Source of the DNA: Paucibacter sp. PLA-PC-4
GTDB lineage: Bacteria > Pseudomonadota > Gammaproteobacteria > Burkholderiales > Burkholderiaceae_C
Assembly (NCBI RefSeq): GCF_026241155.1
Contig: NZ_JAPFGP010000009.1
Coordinates: 62,001-126,000, forward strand
Direction: 5' to 3'
Length of the DNA stretch: 64,000 nucleotides
A program made the translations under genes and the position numbers. The notes under the pieces are model-generated. The model saw only the letters and a program-made list of their open reading frames with translations. It did no database searches and had not been told where the DNA came from. Shown piece by piece: positions 51,806-60,370 of the stretch. Within the stretch, counting starts at the first letter, position 1. Every line of letters starts with the position of its first letter.

Positions 51806-54685
51806 ATGATTGCCGCAATGCCCCAGCCAACAACTGCCCCCATGCCTCGCGCCGATCAGACCCCGGCCCGTACCCGCCCGCGGTGGCCGCAGCGCCGACT
51901 TGCAAGCTTGCTGCTTGTAGGCCTGAGCCTGGCTTCGCAAGCCTGTCTGGCCAATTCGGGCAAGGCCGCCGCCTTCTACGAAGATGCCCTGAGCCGCTAC
52001 CAGCGCAAGGACATGTCTGGCGCCATCATCCAGCTGAAGAACGCCTTGCAGCAGGACAAGAATCTACTTCCGGTGCAGGTGTTGCTGGGACGAGCACTGC
52101 TCGCCAACGGCGATGCGGCCGGCGCCGAGATTGCCTTTGGCGAGGCCCTGCGCCTGGGTGTGGATCGCAGCGAAATTGCCCTCGCATTGGCTCAATCGCT
52201 GGCGGCTCAGGGCAAGCCTGGCCAGCTGTTGGAGCGAACTGAACTCAAGCCTGATGGCCTGCCTTCGGCACTGCGGCAGAAAATGCTCTTGCAATATGCG
52301 TCGGCCCATGCCGACAGGGGCGATCTCCGTGCGGCTTTTATGGTGCTGGAAGAGGCACGCGGCATCGACAGGAACAATCTTGAAGTTTGGTTGATGGAAG
52401 CGCCGCTGCGCGTGCGAGCGCGGCAACTCGATGAAGCCTTGAAAGTCGCCGAGGGCGCCGTGCGCCTGGCCCCCAATTCGGCCGAAGCACACTATCAGAA
52501 AGGCACGGTTCTCCACGCTCGCGGAGATATCGCGGCTGCCGTGGCTGCGTACGACCAGGCTTTGCGTATTGACGCCGCGCACATCGATGCCCGCCTAGCA
52601 CGGGTCGGCGTACAGATCGACCAGGGCCGTCGCAAAGAGGCGGCCATCGATCTGGGCAAGCTGCTGGAGCTCGCACCCGAGGATCCGCGAGCTGTCTACC
52701 TGAAGGCCCTGCTGGCACGCAGCAGCGGCGATATCGCCTCATCCAACGCCGCCCTCAACCGCGTCACATCGCTGCTCGACCCGGTGCCGATCGAATTCAT
52801 CCGCTACCGCCCGCAGATTTTGATGCTCAATGGGCTGGCGCACTTCGGGCTCAACGAATACCTGAAGGCCCTGCCCTATCTAGAAGCCGCGCACCGTGCG
52901 ATGGGACCGAGCCCGGTGGTCAAACTGCTGGCGCAGATCTACATCGACGAAAACAAGCCCGAGCGTGCCGCCGAGGTGCTTGAACCTTATCTGCGCGCCC
53001 AACCTGCCGACAGTCAGGCTCTGGCCATGTATGCCTCGGTGCTTGTCTCGCAAGGGCGCCATGCCAAAGCAACTTCAATGATGCAGGACGCCTTGCGTGG
53101 CAACGATTCGGCTGAGTTTCGAACCGTGCTGGGCCTGGGACTGCTGCAAAGCGGCCAGACGGCCAGTGGCCTAGCGGAGCTCGAAGCCGCACTGAAGAAG
53201 GATCCACGCCAGTTGCAGGCCGGCATGGCATTGGTCAGCCGCCATCTGGGCAGCAGGCAATTCAAGAAGGCTGGCCAGATCGCCGACCAATTGGTCAAGC
53301 ACCATCCGAAGAACCCCAGCGTCTGGACCTTGTCGGGCATCGCCAAGCAGCGCGCCGGCGACTTTGCCGGCTCACGCGCCGCCTATCAAAAGGCACTGAG
53401 CCTGGACGCCGAGCTGCTGGAGCCGAGGCTGGGGCTGGCCCGCGTGGAGCTAGCCTCAGGCAAGCTTGCCGAGGCTCAAGCGCAGCTCCAGACCTTGCTC
53501 AAGGCCGACGAGCGCAATGCCGATGTGCTCTTCGAGATGGCGACCCTCTCGGAACTCAAGCGGCAGCCCGAAGATGCCTTGCGGTGGCTGGAGCGGTCTG
53601 TCGAAGGCAATGGCCCCGGCGCCTTGAAAGCCCAGCACGCACTGGTCGCCTGGCACCTGCGGGCCGGTGACGGCGCAGCGGCCTTGGCGGCCGCCAAGCG
53701 CCTGTTGGGTCGCACGCCCGACGACGTCAAGGCCCTGAACGCCTACGCCCAGGCTCAGTTTCTTGGCGGCGATCTTCCCGGTATGCGCAGCACCCTGACG
53801 ACGGCCGCGCGCAAGGCTGGCTTCGACAGCGGCCTGCTCTTGAGCGTGGCCGAGCTACAAATGACGGCCAATGACCCCAATGCTGCCGTCTACACGCTGG
53901 AGAAAGTGCTGTCCACTGAGCCCCAGTCGGTACGGGCACTGGCCATGAACTCCAGCGCCGAATTGATGCGAGGAGATCTCGTCAAAGCTGAGAAGAGCGC
54001 CCGCCAAGTCCTGCAACTGCAGCCCCGTGCGGCGATCGGTCACAACCTGTTAGCCGACATTCACATAGCCCGCGAGCAGCCCGGCCCGGCACAAGAGTCA
54101 CTGCGCCGTGCACTGGAACTCCAGCCCAATAGCACCCATCTGCTGAGGCTGTTCCGCGTGCTCTCGGCACAGGATGGCGGCAAACCCGCGATCCAGCTTG
54201 CCGAGCAATGGCTGAAAAGCAAACCCGGGGATCTGCTCGTGCGCAAGGCACTGGGCGACGCCCAGGCGCGCACCGGCGATTTTTCTGCAGCGCAACGGTC
54301 TTACGAGGCGGCGTTGAAATTGCGCCCCGAAGACGCGGAGGTCTTGAACAACCTTGCCAATGTGCAGCTGCGCCTGGACCAGCCGGCGGCAGCGGTCAAG
54401 ACTGCCGAAGCGGCGCTGCAGCAAGCGCCGCGCAATCCGCTGGTCATTGACACAGCCGGTTGGGCCTATCACCGCCTCGGACAAAACGAGCGGGCGCTTC
54501 AACTGCTGCGAGACGCCCGACTGCGCGAGCCGGACAATCCCGAGATCCGCTACCACCTGGGCGTGGTGCTTGCGGCACTGGGTCGAAAGGCAGAAGCCCG
54601 TGAGGAGCTGCAAGTGGCACTCAAGGGCACACTCGCGTCCGATATCCGCGCCGCAGCCCTGCCTCTGCTCCAAACCCTCAAATGA
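51806..54685 (+). CDS. prsT: PEP-CTERM system TPR-repeat protein PrsT
   Basis: About 959 residues. After an Arg-rich lead and a hydrophobic helix (RLASLLLVGLSLASQACLA, signal peptide with a weak lipobox-like Cys) comes an almost continuous array of TPR units from about residue 45 to the end (KAAAFYEDALSRYQRKDMSGAIIQLKNALQ and about twenty more). This is the TIGR02917-type protein found beside PEP-CTERM/exosortase loci, thought to help export or assembly of exopolysaccharide-associated surface proteins. The next gene encodes a PEP-CTERM protein. I chose the ATG at 51806 (GGTGGA site) over an in-frame TTG at 51791. The exosortase itself is not in the window. Confidence 0.9.
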   Translation: MIAAMPQPTTAPMPRADQTPARTRPRWPQRRLASLLLVGLSLASQACLANSGKAAAFYEDALSRYQRKDMSGAIIQLKNALQQDKNLLPVQVLLGRALLANGDAAGAEIAFGEALRLGVDRSEIALALAQSLAAQGKPGQLLERTELKPDGLPSALRQKMLLQYASAHADRGDLRAAFMVLEEARGIDRNNLEVWLMEAPLRVRARQLDEALKVAEGAVRLAPNSAEAHYQKGTVLHARGDIAAAVAAYDQALRIDAAHIDARLARVGVQIDQGRRKEAAIDLGKLLELAPEDPRAVYLKALLARSSGDIASSNAALNRVTSLLDPVPIEFIRYRPQILMLNGLAHFGLNEYLKALPYLEAAHRAMGPSPVVKLLAQIYIDENKPERAAEVLEPYLRAQPADSQALAMYASVLVSQGRHAKATSMMQDALRGNDSAEFRTVLGLGLLQSGQTASGLAELEAALKKDPRQLQAGMALVSRHLGSRQFKKAGQIADQLVKHHPKNPSVWTLSGIAKQRAGDFAGSRAAYQKALSLDAELLEPRLGLARVELASGKLAEAQAQLQTLLKADERNADVLFEMATLSELKRQPEDALRWLERSVEGNGPGALKAQHALVAWHLRAGDGAAALAAAKRLLGRTPDDVKALNAYAQAQFLGGDLPGMRSTLTTAARKAGFDSGLLLSVAELQMTANDPNAAVYTLEKVLSTEPQSVRALAMNSSAELMRGDLVKAEKSARQVLQLQPRAAIGHNLLADIHIAREQPGPAQESLRRALELQPNSTHLLRLFRVLSAQDGGKPAIQLAEQWLKSKPGDLLVRKALGDAQARTGDFSAAQRSYEAALKLRPEDAEVLNNLANVQLRLDQPAAAVKTAEAALQQAPRNPLVIDTAGWAYHRLGQNERALQLLRDARLREPDNPEIRYHLGVVLAALGRKAEAREELQVALKGTLASDIRAAALPLLQTLK

Positions 54686-54777
54686 GGGGGCACTTGGCTG
54701 TCAAAAAAGCTTACATTTCTCCCATGGGAAACGCGGGCATCGAAGCTAAGTGCCTGTCAAACCTCAGAATCGTGCGT

Positions 54778-54795
54778 CTGGCCTGAATTTTGCTT
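54778..54795 (+). promoter_or_regulatory. sigma-54 (RpoN) promoter of the PEP-CTERM protein gene
   Basis: CTGGCCTGAATTTTGCTT: GG at 54780-54781 and GC at 54792-54793 are separated by exactly 10 bases, as sigma-54 requires, and both -24 (TGGC) and -12 (TTGCT) elements match the consensus. The ATG lies about 40 bases beyond the predicted start. Two direct CTGTCAAA copies at 54698-54705 and 54754-54761 lie upstream where an enhancer-binding activator could sit. Confidence 0.75.
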
Positions 54796-54844
54796 TATGG
54801 CAGTCATGATTCATTTTCAAGATGATTGCGTTCCGGAGACATCT

Positions 54845-55708
54845 ATGACGGCAAAAAAACCTCTGAAATGCCTGGCCTTGCTCGCCTTGCTCGGCGCAGG
54901 CTTTGCCGCGCCGGCATTTGCAGCGGACTCCTGGACATGGAAAGCCAGTACCTGCACCCAGACGGCCAGCGGGAGCTCGGTGGCAGGCCCCAACGGCACT
55001 GTCAGCAATATTGGTAACGCTTATGGTTGCGGCGCCACCTCGGGTGGCGTTGTCAACAACGCTACCCTGACCGGCTGGTCGACGACCGGATTCAGCGGCG
55101 CGAGCAGCTCAAGCTATGACAAGGCTTCGGTGCGTAGGTATGACGGCGTCGAGTTCGGCATCGTCAACGACTACAACGAATCCAGCAGCGGCGGTCAGCA
55201 CTCGGTGGACAACAACACCCACACTGATTCCTTGCTGATCAAGTTCGATTCTGCAGTCGCCCTGAACGCGCTGAACATCGGCTGGCGCTACAACGACGCC
55301 GACATCACCATCCTGCGGTACGTCGGCGCCGAGGCACCGAATATCCAGGGCAAGACCACCGCCGACCTCAAAGCCGACATTATTGACGGCAACGGAAAGG
55401 GCTGGGAGTTGGTAGCCAATGTCTTTGATCTGCCCGAATCGACCAATACCAACATCCCCAGCGCTACGTTCAATAACAATGCGGATGCCAGCAAGAACAA
55501 GAGTTCCAGTTGGTGGCTGATCAGCGCCTTCAACTCGAACCTAGGCGGCGTCGCTGGCGACGGCATGAAGGACTACTTTAAGCTGTTCTCCTTTGCTGGC
55601 GCGGGCAAGCAGGAGCCATCGACCGGCATTCCAGAGCCGGCCTCCCTCGCACTGGCAGCAGTGGCCTTGTTAGCCCTGCGCGTGACCCGGCGCTCCTCGC
55701 GAGCCTAA
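54845..55708 (+). CDS. PEP-CTERM (exosortase-dependent) surface protein
   Basis: 287 residues. Signal peptide KCLALLALLGAGFAAPAFA, a mature region rich in Ser, Asn, Gly and Thr (SWTWKASTCTQTASGSS; YGCGATSGG; DNNTHTDSLLIKFDSAVAL) and a C-terminal sorting signal: IPEPASLALAAVALLAL, then Arg-rich RVTRRSSRA. Exosortase is expected to cut at PEP and release the protein to the surface or extracellular matrix. The mature part resembles exosortase-dependent protein families of unknown activity. A GGAGA site precedes the ATG, a sigma-54 promoter lies upstream, and a strong terminator follows. Confidence 0.9.
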   Translation: MTAKKPLKCLALLALLGAGFAAPAFAADSWTWKASTCTQTASGSSVAGPNGTVSNIGNAYGCGATSGGVVNNATLTGWSTTGFSGASSSSYDKASVRRYDGVEFGIVNDYNESSSGGQHSVDNNTHTDSLLIKFDSAVALNALNIGWRYNDADITILRYVGAEAPNIQGKTTADLKADIIDGNGKGWELVANVFDLPESTNTNIPSATFNNNADASKNKSSSWWLISAFNSNLGGVAGDGMKDYFKLFSFAGAGKQEPSTGIPEPASLALAAVALLALRVTRRSSRA

Positions 55709-55726
55709 GTCCCAAGCACCCCGAGC

Positions 55727-55760
55727 ACAAAGCGCCTCTTGCAGGCGCTTTGTTCGTTTT
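55727..55760 (+). terminator. rho-independent terminator after the PEP-CTERM gene
   Basis: Perfect 11-base arms ACAAAGCGCCT and AGGCGCTTTGT with a five-base loop, followed by TCGTTTT. It starts 19 bases after the stop codon and isolates the PEP-CTERM gene from the acyl-CoA dehydrogenases. Confidence 0.9.
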
Positions 55761-55847
55761 GGGTCTCCTAAGAAGGATTTGTCCCTGCCGAGACAGCTGC
55801 AAATCGAACGCTCGTGCTAAAAAGCGGCAAGTATTCGAGGAGACAGC

Positions 55848-57026
55848 ATGGACCTGAACTTCACCCCCGAGGAACTGGCCTTTCGGGCCGAGATCCGGCA
55901 ATGGGTGGCCGAGAACCTGCCCAAGGACATCAGCCACAAGGTGCACAATGCCCTGCGGCTGTCCAAGGACGATATGCAGCGCTGGGCCAAGATTCTTGGC
56001 AAAAAGGGTTGGCATGGCTGGGCCTGGCCCCAGCAGTTCGGAGGACCGGGCTGGAATGCCGTGCAGCGCCATCTATTCGAGGAGGAATGCGCGCTTGCCT
56101 GCGCACCGCGAGTCGTGCCATTCGGCCCTGTGATGGTGGCCCCGGTCATCATGGCCTTCGGCTCACCAGAGCAGCAGCAGCGCCATCTGCCGGGCATCAT
56201 GAGCGGCGAGGTCTGGTGGAGTCAGGGCTACAGCGAACCGGGCTCAGGTTCGGACTTGGCCTCAGTCAAATGCAGGGCTGAACGCCAGGGGGATAAATAC
56301 CTCGTCAACGGCCAAAAGACCTGGACCACGCTGGGCCAGTACGGCGACTGGATTTTCTGCCTGGTGCGCACCGACACCTCCGTCAAACCCCAGGCTGGCA
56401 TCAGCTTCTTGCTGATCGACATGAAGTCGCCCGGTGTTACGGTGCGTCCCATCATCATGCTGGACGGCGAGCATGAGGTGAACGAGGTGTTTTTCGACAA
56501 TGTCGAGGTGCCCGCCGAAAATTTGGTCGGCGAGGAGAACAAGGGCTGGACCTATGCCAAGTATCTGCTGGCCCATGAGCGCACCAATATCGCCGACGTG
56601 AACCGCGCCAAACGCGAACTCGAGCGACTCAAGCGCATCGCCAAGCGTGAAGGCATGTTCGAGGACCAGCGCTTTCGCGACCAGATCGCACTGCTGGAGG
56701 TCGACATCGTGGCGCTGGAGATGATGGTCCTGCGCGTGCTGTCGGCCGAGAAGAGCGGCAAGCAAAGCCTGGACGTCGCCGGCCTGCTGAAGATCCGAGG
56801 CAGCGAAATCCAGCAGCGCTATACCGAGCTGATGATGCTGGCGGCCGGGCCCTTCGCCCTGCCCTTCATCCAAGAGGCGATGGAGGCCGGCTGGCAAGGC
56901 GACCATATCGGCGCAGCCCATTGCGCGCCGCTGGCCAGCCACTACTTCAACTATCGCAAGACCACCATCTACGGCGGCTCCAACGAAGTGCAGCGAAATA
57001 TCGTCGCCCAGACGGTGCTCGGCTGA
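55848..57026 (+). CDS. acyl-CoA dehydrogenase, PimC-like large subunit
   Basis: 392-residue flavoprotein that introduces the alpha-beta double bond in an acyl-CoA. Family signs: FRAEIRQWVAENLP, QGYSEPGSGSDLASVKCRAER, WTTLGQYGDWIFCLVRTD, and the C-terminal YGGSNEVQRNIVAQTVLG. It resembles the large subunit of two-gene acyl-CoA dehydrogenases such as pimeloyl-CoA dehydrogenase (PimC). The second subunit gene begins 15 bases later, so a heteromeric enzyme is likely. GAGGAGA precedes the ATG. Confidence 0.92.
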   Translation: MDLNFTPEELAFRAEIRQWVAENLPKDISHKVHNALRLSKDDMQRWAKILGKKGWHGWAWPQQFGGPGWNAVQRHLFEEECALACAPRVVPFGPVMVAPVIMAFGSPEQQQRHLPGIMSGEVWWSQGYSEPGSGSDLASVKCRAERQGDKYLVNGQKTWTTLGQYGDWIFCLVRTDTSVKPQAGISFLLIDMKSPGVTVRPIIMLDGEHEVNEVFFDNVEVPAENLVGEENKGWTYAKYLLAHERTNIADVNRAKRELERLKRIAKREGMFEDQRFRDQIALLEVDIVALEMMVLRVLSAEKSGKQSLDVAGLLKIRGSEIQQRYTELMMLAAGPFALPFIQEAMEAGWQGDHIGAAHCAPLASHYFNYRKTTIYGGSNEVQRNIVAQTVLG

Positions 57027-57041
57027 AAGAAAGGACGGATC

Positions 57042-58151
57042 ATGGATTTCGACTTCAATGAAGACCAGCAATCGCTGCGCGACGCCGTGCGCCGCTGGGT
57101 CGACAAGGACTATGACTTTGCTCGCCGCCACGCCAACGTGAAGGCAGGCGGGTTTTCCAGGCAAGCCTGGGAGGGCTTGGTCGGTCTGGGTCTGACCGCC
57201 TTAGCCGTGCCGGAGGACCAGGGCGGCATGGGTTTCGGTCCGGTCGAAGCCATGGTGGTGATGGAAGAGCTGGGCCGCGGCATCGTGATGGAACCCTTTG
57301 CCCAGGCCGGGCTGATCGCACCGACCGTGCTCGCCCATGCGCCGACCGAGGTGCAAGGGACATGGCTACCCAGGATCGCCGGCGGCGAGGCCCTGATTGT
57401 GATGGCTCATCAGGAGCGTGGCGCACGCTACTGCTTCGACAAGCCCGCCACCCGCGCCGACGGCCTGCTCCTGTCGGGCACCAAGAGCCTGGTGCCGGCC
57501 GCCGATCAGGCCGATGCCTTCATCGTCCCGGCGCTGAGCCAGGGGGGCCTGGCCCTCTACCTCGTCGAGCGCGGCGCGGCCGGCGTGTCGACCCGCCCCT
57601 ACAGCATGCAAGACGGCTCGCGCGCGGCCGAGCTCACGCTAACCAATACGTCCGCCACACTGCTGGTCGGCCCCGAGCGGGGCCTGGCGGTGCTGGAGCA
57701 CGCTATCGATGTCGGTATCGCAGCACTGTGCGCCGAAGGCGTCGGCGCGATGGAGAAGCTGGTGGCTATCACGGCCGAGTACTTGAACACACGCAAGCAG
57801 TTCGGCGTCGCGATCAGCAGCTTCCAGGCCCTGCGCCATCGCATGGCTGATGTGAAGATGCAGCTGGAGCTTGCGCGCTCGATGAGCTATTTTGCAACGC
57901 TGAAGTTGGGCGAAGAGCCCAACTCGCGGCGCAGGGCGCTGTCGCAGGCCAAGCTGCAACTGGGCCAGTCCATGCGCTTCGTCGGCCAGCAGTGCATCCA
58001 GCTGCATGGCGGCATCGGTGTCACCGACGAGTACATCGGCAGCCACTACTTCAAGCGCCTGACGACCATGGAAATGCAGTTCGGCGACAGCCTGCATCAC
58101 CTCGGCGAGGTCAGCACCCGCATGCAGGACACAGCCGGCGTCTTCGCCTGA
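57042..58151 (+). CDS. acyl-CoA dehydrogenase, PimD-like small subunit
   Basis: 369 residues. Typical N-terminal helices (DFDFNEDQQSLRDAVRRWVDKDYDF), FAD-region motif MAHQERGARY (weaker than in the partner, lacking the SEPxxGSD loop), and the C-terminal QCIQLHGGIGVTDEYIGSHYFKRL. The reduced flavin motif fits the second subunit of alpha2beta2-type enzymes where one chain lacks a full FAD or catalytic site. Translated directly after the large subunit. Confidence 0.9.
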   Translation: MDFDFNEDQQSLRDAVRRWVDKDYDFARRHANVKAGGFSRQAWEGLVGLGLTALAVPEDQGGMGFGPVEAMVVMEELGRGIVMEPFAQAGLIAPTVLAHAPTEVQGTWLPRIAGGEALIVMAHQERGARYCFDKPATRADGLLLSGTKSLVPAADQADAFIVPALSQGGLALYLVERGAAGVSTRPYSMQDGSRAAELTLTNTSATLLVGPERGLAVLEHAIDVGIAALCAEGVGAMEKLVAITAEYLNTRKQFGVAISSFQALRHRMADVKMQLELARSMSYFATLKLGEEPNSRRRALSQAKLQLGQSMRFVGQQCIQLHGGIGVTDEYIGSHYFKRLTTMEMQFGDSLHHLGEVSTRMQDTAGVFA

Positions 58152-58167
58152 GTCCTGGCCAGACCCA

Positions 58168-58195
58168 ACAAAGCGTGAACAAATTCACGCTTTGT
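58168..58195. promoter_or_regulatory. perfect 12-base inverted repeat between acyl-CoA dehydrogenase and GDPD genes
   Basis: Arms ACAAAGCGTGAA and TTCACGCTTTGT around CAAA. It begins 17 bases after the dehydrogenase stop. As RNA it would be a very stable hairpin and may end the upstream transcript, though no U-run follows. Its right arm overlaps the first half of the Pho-box-like element, so it could also be an operator. Confidence 0.6.
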
Positions 58196-58225
58196 CACGG
58201 CGCGGTCATGGGCTCTTCCTAGACT
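58192..58225 (+). promoter_or_regulatory. Pho-box-like promoter of the GDPD gene
   Basis: Two direct 7-base units, TTGTCAC and CGGTCAT, are separated by 4 bases (11-base period), matching 11 of 14 positions of two PhoB half-sites (CTGTCAT). A -10-like TAGACT follows exactly 10 bases after the second unit (58220-58225), the spacing found in PhoB-activated promoters. The ATG lies 30 bases further on. Confidence 0.55.
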
Positions 58226-58254
58226 CTCACGCAGTCCAACGCAGAGATAAACCC

Positions 58255-59304
58255 ATGAAATTGCGAGCCGCCGCGCTGGCCAGTCTGATACTGGCCAGCC
58301 TATTCGTCACCACTTCGGTCCAGGCCGCCGACCCAATCGTTATCGCTCATCGCGGCGCCAGCGGCTACCTGCCCGAGCACACGCTGGGTGGCTATGAATT
58401 GGCCATCAAGCTGGGCGCCGACTACATCGAACCCGATCTGCAGCTGAGCAAGGACGGCGTGCTGGTGGCCATGCACGACGACACCCTGCAACGCACCACC
58501 AATGTCAGCAGCCTTTACGCAGCCCGCAATGGCGGCTACAAAGTGTCGGACTTCACACTGGCCGAGATCAAGACCTTGACGGTCAAGCCCTTGGGCACTG
58601 CGAGCACCAGCTACCCCGGCTTCAGCCCCGTCAATAGCGACTACAAGATACCGACCTTCCAAGAAGTGATCGATCTCGTGAAGACGCAAAGCGCTTCCAC
58701 CGGTCGCCAGATCGGCATCTACCCAGAAGCCAAGCAGGCCAATCCGGTGATGGAGAACAAGATCCTCGCCACCCTGCTGCTCAACGACTACGGTCAGTCC
58801 ACCGACAAGGTCTTCATCCAGTCCTTCAGTGACGCTACCGTCAAGAGCCTGGACGCCAAACAGGCCGCCCTTGGGCTGGATATGCAACTGGTGCAATTGG
58901 GCGTGGCCGTCACTGGCGGCGACGGCGTGGCCCGCATGGGCGTCATCGGGTCAGGGCTGTCGCTTCTGTCGCTGGACCAAGTGGCCAGCTTCGCAGACGG
59001 CATCGGCGTGTTGATCAACAACGGCAGCTATGCCGTCACCAAGAGCTTCATCGACCAGGCCCATGCCGCTGGCCTGCTCGTGCATGGCTGGACCTTCGCC
59101 CAGAGCGATGCCGGCCTCGCCGCCGCAGAGTACCAGCGCTATCTGGACATGGGTATGGATGGAGTTTTCACCAACTACACCGACCTCGCCGTTAGCGCCG
59201 TCCAGCAATTCACCAGCCCGGTTCCGGAGCCGGCAACGGCGGCCTTGATGATGGTGGGCCTGCTGGGCTTGGGCCTGCGCGCACGTCGCTCACGTCAAGC
59301 CTGA
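58255..59304 (+). CDS. glycerophosphodiester phosphodiesterase with PEP-CTERM sorting signal
   Basis: 349 residues. Signal peptide RAAALASLILASLFVTTSVQA, then a GDPD barrel of the GlpQ type: active-site HRGASGYLPEHTLGGY (about 31-46), metal Glu/Asp in IEPDLQLSKDG and base His in MHDDTLQRTTN; GIYPEAKQAN and LVHGWTFAQSDAG also fit. It would hydrolyse glycerophosphodiesters to glycerol 3-phosphate plus alcohol, outside the cytoplasm. The C-terminus is VPEPATAALMMVGLLGLGL plus RARRSRQA, an exosortase signal, so the enzyme is a surface or matrix protein rather than a plain periplasmic GlpQ. Promoter has a Pho-box-like element and a terminator follows. Confidence 0.92.
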   Translation: MKLRAAALASLILASLFVTTSVQAADPIVIAHRGASGYLPEHTLGGYELAIKLGADYIEPDLQLSKDGVLVAMHDDTLQRTTNVSSLYAARNGGYKVSDFTLAEIKTLTVKPLGTASTSYPGFSPVNSDYKIPTFQEVIDLVKTQSASTGRQIGIYPEAKQANPVMENKILATLLLNDYGQSTDKVFIQSFSDATVKSLDAKQAALGLDMQLVQLGVAVTGGDGVARMGVIGSGLSLLSLDQVASFADGIGVLINNGSYAVTKSFIDQAHAAGLLVHGWTFAQSDAGLAAAEYQRYLDMGMDGVFTNYTDLAVSAVQQFTSPVPEPATAALMMVGLLGLGLRARRSRQA

Positions 59305-59330
59305 GCGCCGGACGGTTTAGCCTTACGATG

Positions 59331-59364
59331 AACCCCGCCACGCCTGCGTGCGTGCGGGGTTTTT
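59331..59364 (+). terminator. rho-independent terminator after the GDPD gene
   Basis: Stem AACCCCGC / GCGGGGTT enclosing an inner CACG-CGTG hairpin, followed by a run of five T. It lies 27 bases after the GDPD stop and about 22 bases before the P1 peptidase start. Confidence 0.9.
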
Positions 59365-59385
59365 CGCATTTTGGCGATACACAAG

Positions 59386-60363
59386 ATGGGCATGACCGAC
59401 GCTTCAAGCATCTGCGATGTACCAGGCCTCACGGTCGGCCACCATACCGACAGCCGCCGACCGACCGGCTGTACGGTGGTGCTGTGCCCGCAAGGGGCCA
59501 CCGCCGGGGTTGATGTGCGCGGCGCCGCGCCCGGCACCCGCGAGACCGATCTGCTGGCGCCCGATAACACGGTGAACCAGGTTCATGGCCTTTTGCTGAC
59601 CGGTGGCAGCGCCTTCGGCCTGGATGCCGCCGGCGGCGTGATGCGCTGGCTGGCAGAGCGCGGCCATGGCTTTGCGGTCGGGCCGGCGCGCGTGCCTATC
59701 GTGCCGGCCGCCGTGCTGTTTGATCTCTGGTTGGGCGATCCCGCTGTCACCCCTGATGCGGCCTCGGGCTATGCCGCCTGCGAAGCCGCCAGCCGCGAGG
59801 CGCCAACCGAAGGCTCGGTGGGCGCTGGCACCGGCGCCACGTTGGGCAAACTGCGAGGCATTACCCATGCCATGAAGGGCGGTGTTGGCACCGCCTCGGT
59901 GACGGTCGGAGGGGTCACGGTCGGCGCCCTGGTGGTGGTCAATGCGATCGGTGACATCATCGACCCGGCCAGCGGCCAACTGATCGCCGGTGCGCGCGGC
60001 GATGATGGCAGGCCCCTGGGCATGCTGCAGGCGATGCTACGCGGCGAACTGCCCGCTGTGACACTCAGCGGCACGGCCACCACCTTGGGCATCGTCGCAA
60101 CCGACGCAAGTCTGGACAAGGCCGACGCCAAAAAACTGGCCCAGATGGCACATGACGGCCTGGCCCGCACGATCAATCCGGTACACACCGTCAGCGATGG
60201 CGATGTGATTTTTTCGCTGGCCACAGGCACGAATCGCGAGCGCGGCGATCTGCGTCTGCTCGGGCCGCTGGCGGCAGAAGTCATAGCCCGCGCGGTCCTG
60301 CGTGCGGTCCGGGCCGCGACCGGCCTGCCCGGCCTGCCGGCATCGACTGAGCTGGCTGGATAA
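59386..60363 (+). CDS. P1-family (DmpA/NylC-like) N-terminal-nucleophile hydrolase
   Basis: 325 residues. The family processes itself into two chains and acts as an aminopeptidase, amidase or D-esterase. Motifs include CDVPGLTVGHHTD at the start, HGLLLTGGSAFGLDAAGGVMRWL (about 65-87), GSVGAGTGATLGKLRG and the C-terminal GDVIFSLATGTN. The exact nucleophile was not assigned. A start at ATG 59392 is equally possible. It runs into rsuA-like synthase 7 bases later. Confidence 0.88.
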   Translation: MGMTDASSICDVPGLTVGHHTDSRRPTGCTVVLCPQGATAGVDVRGAAPGTRETDLLAPDNTVNQVHGLLLTGGSAFGLDAAGGVMRWLAERGHGFAVGPARVPIVPAAVLFDLWLGDPAVTPDAASGYAACEAASREAPTEGSVGAGTGATLGKLRGITHAMKGGVGTASVTVGGVTVGALVVVNAIGDIIDPASGQLIAGARGDDGRPLGMLQAMLRGELPAVTLSGTATTLGIVATDASLDKADAKKLAQMAHDGLARTINPVHTVSDGDVIFSLATGTNRERGDLRLLGPLAAEVIARAVLRAVRAATGLPGLPASTELAG

Positions 60364-60370
60364 TCGGGCC

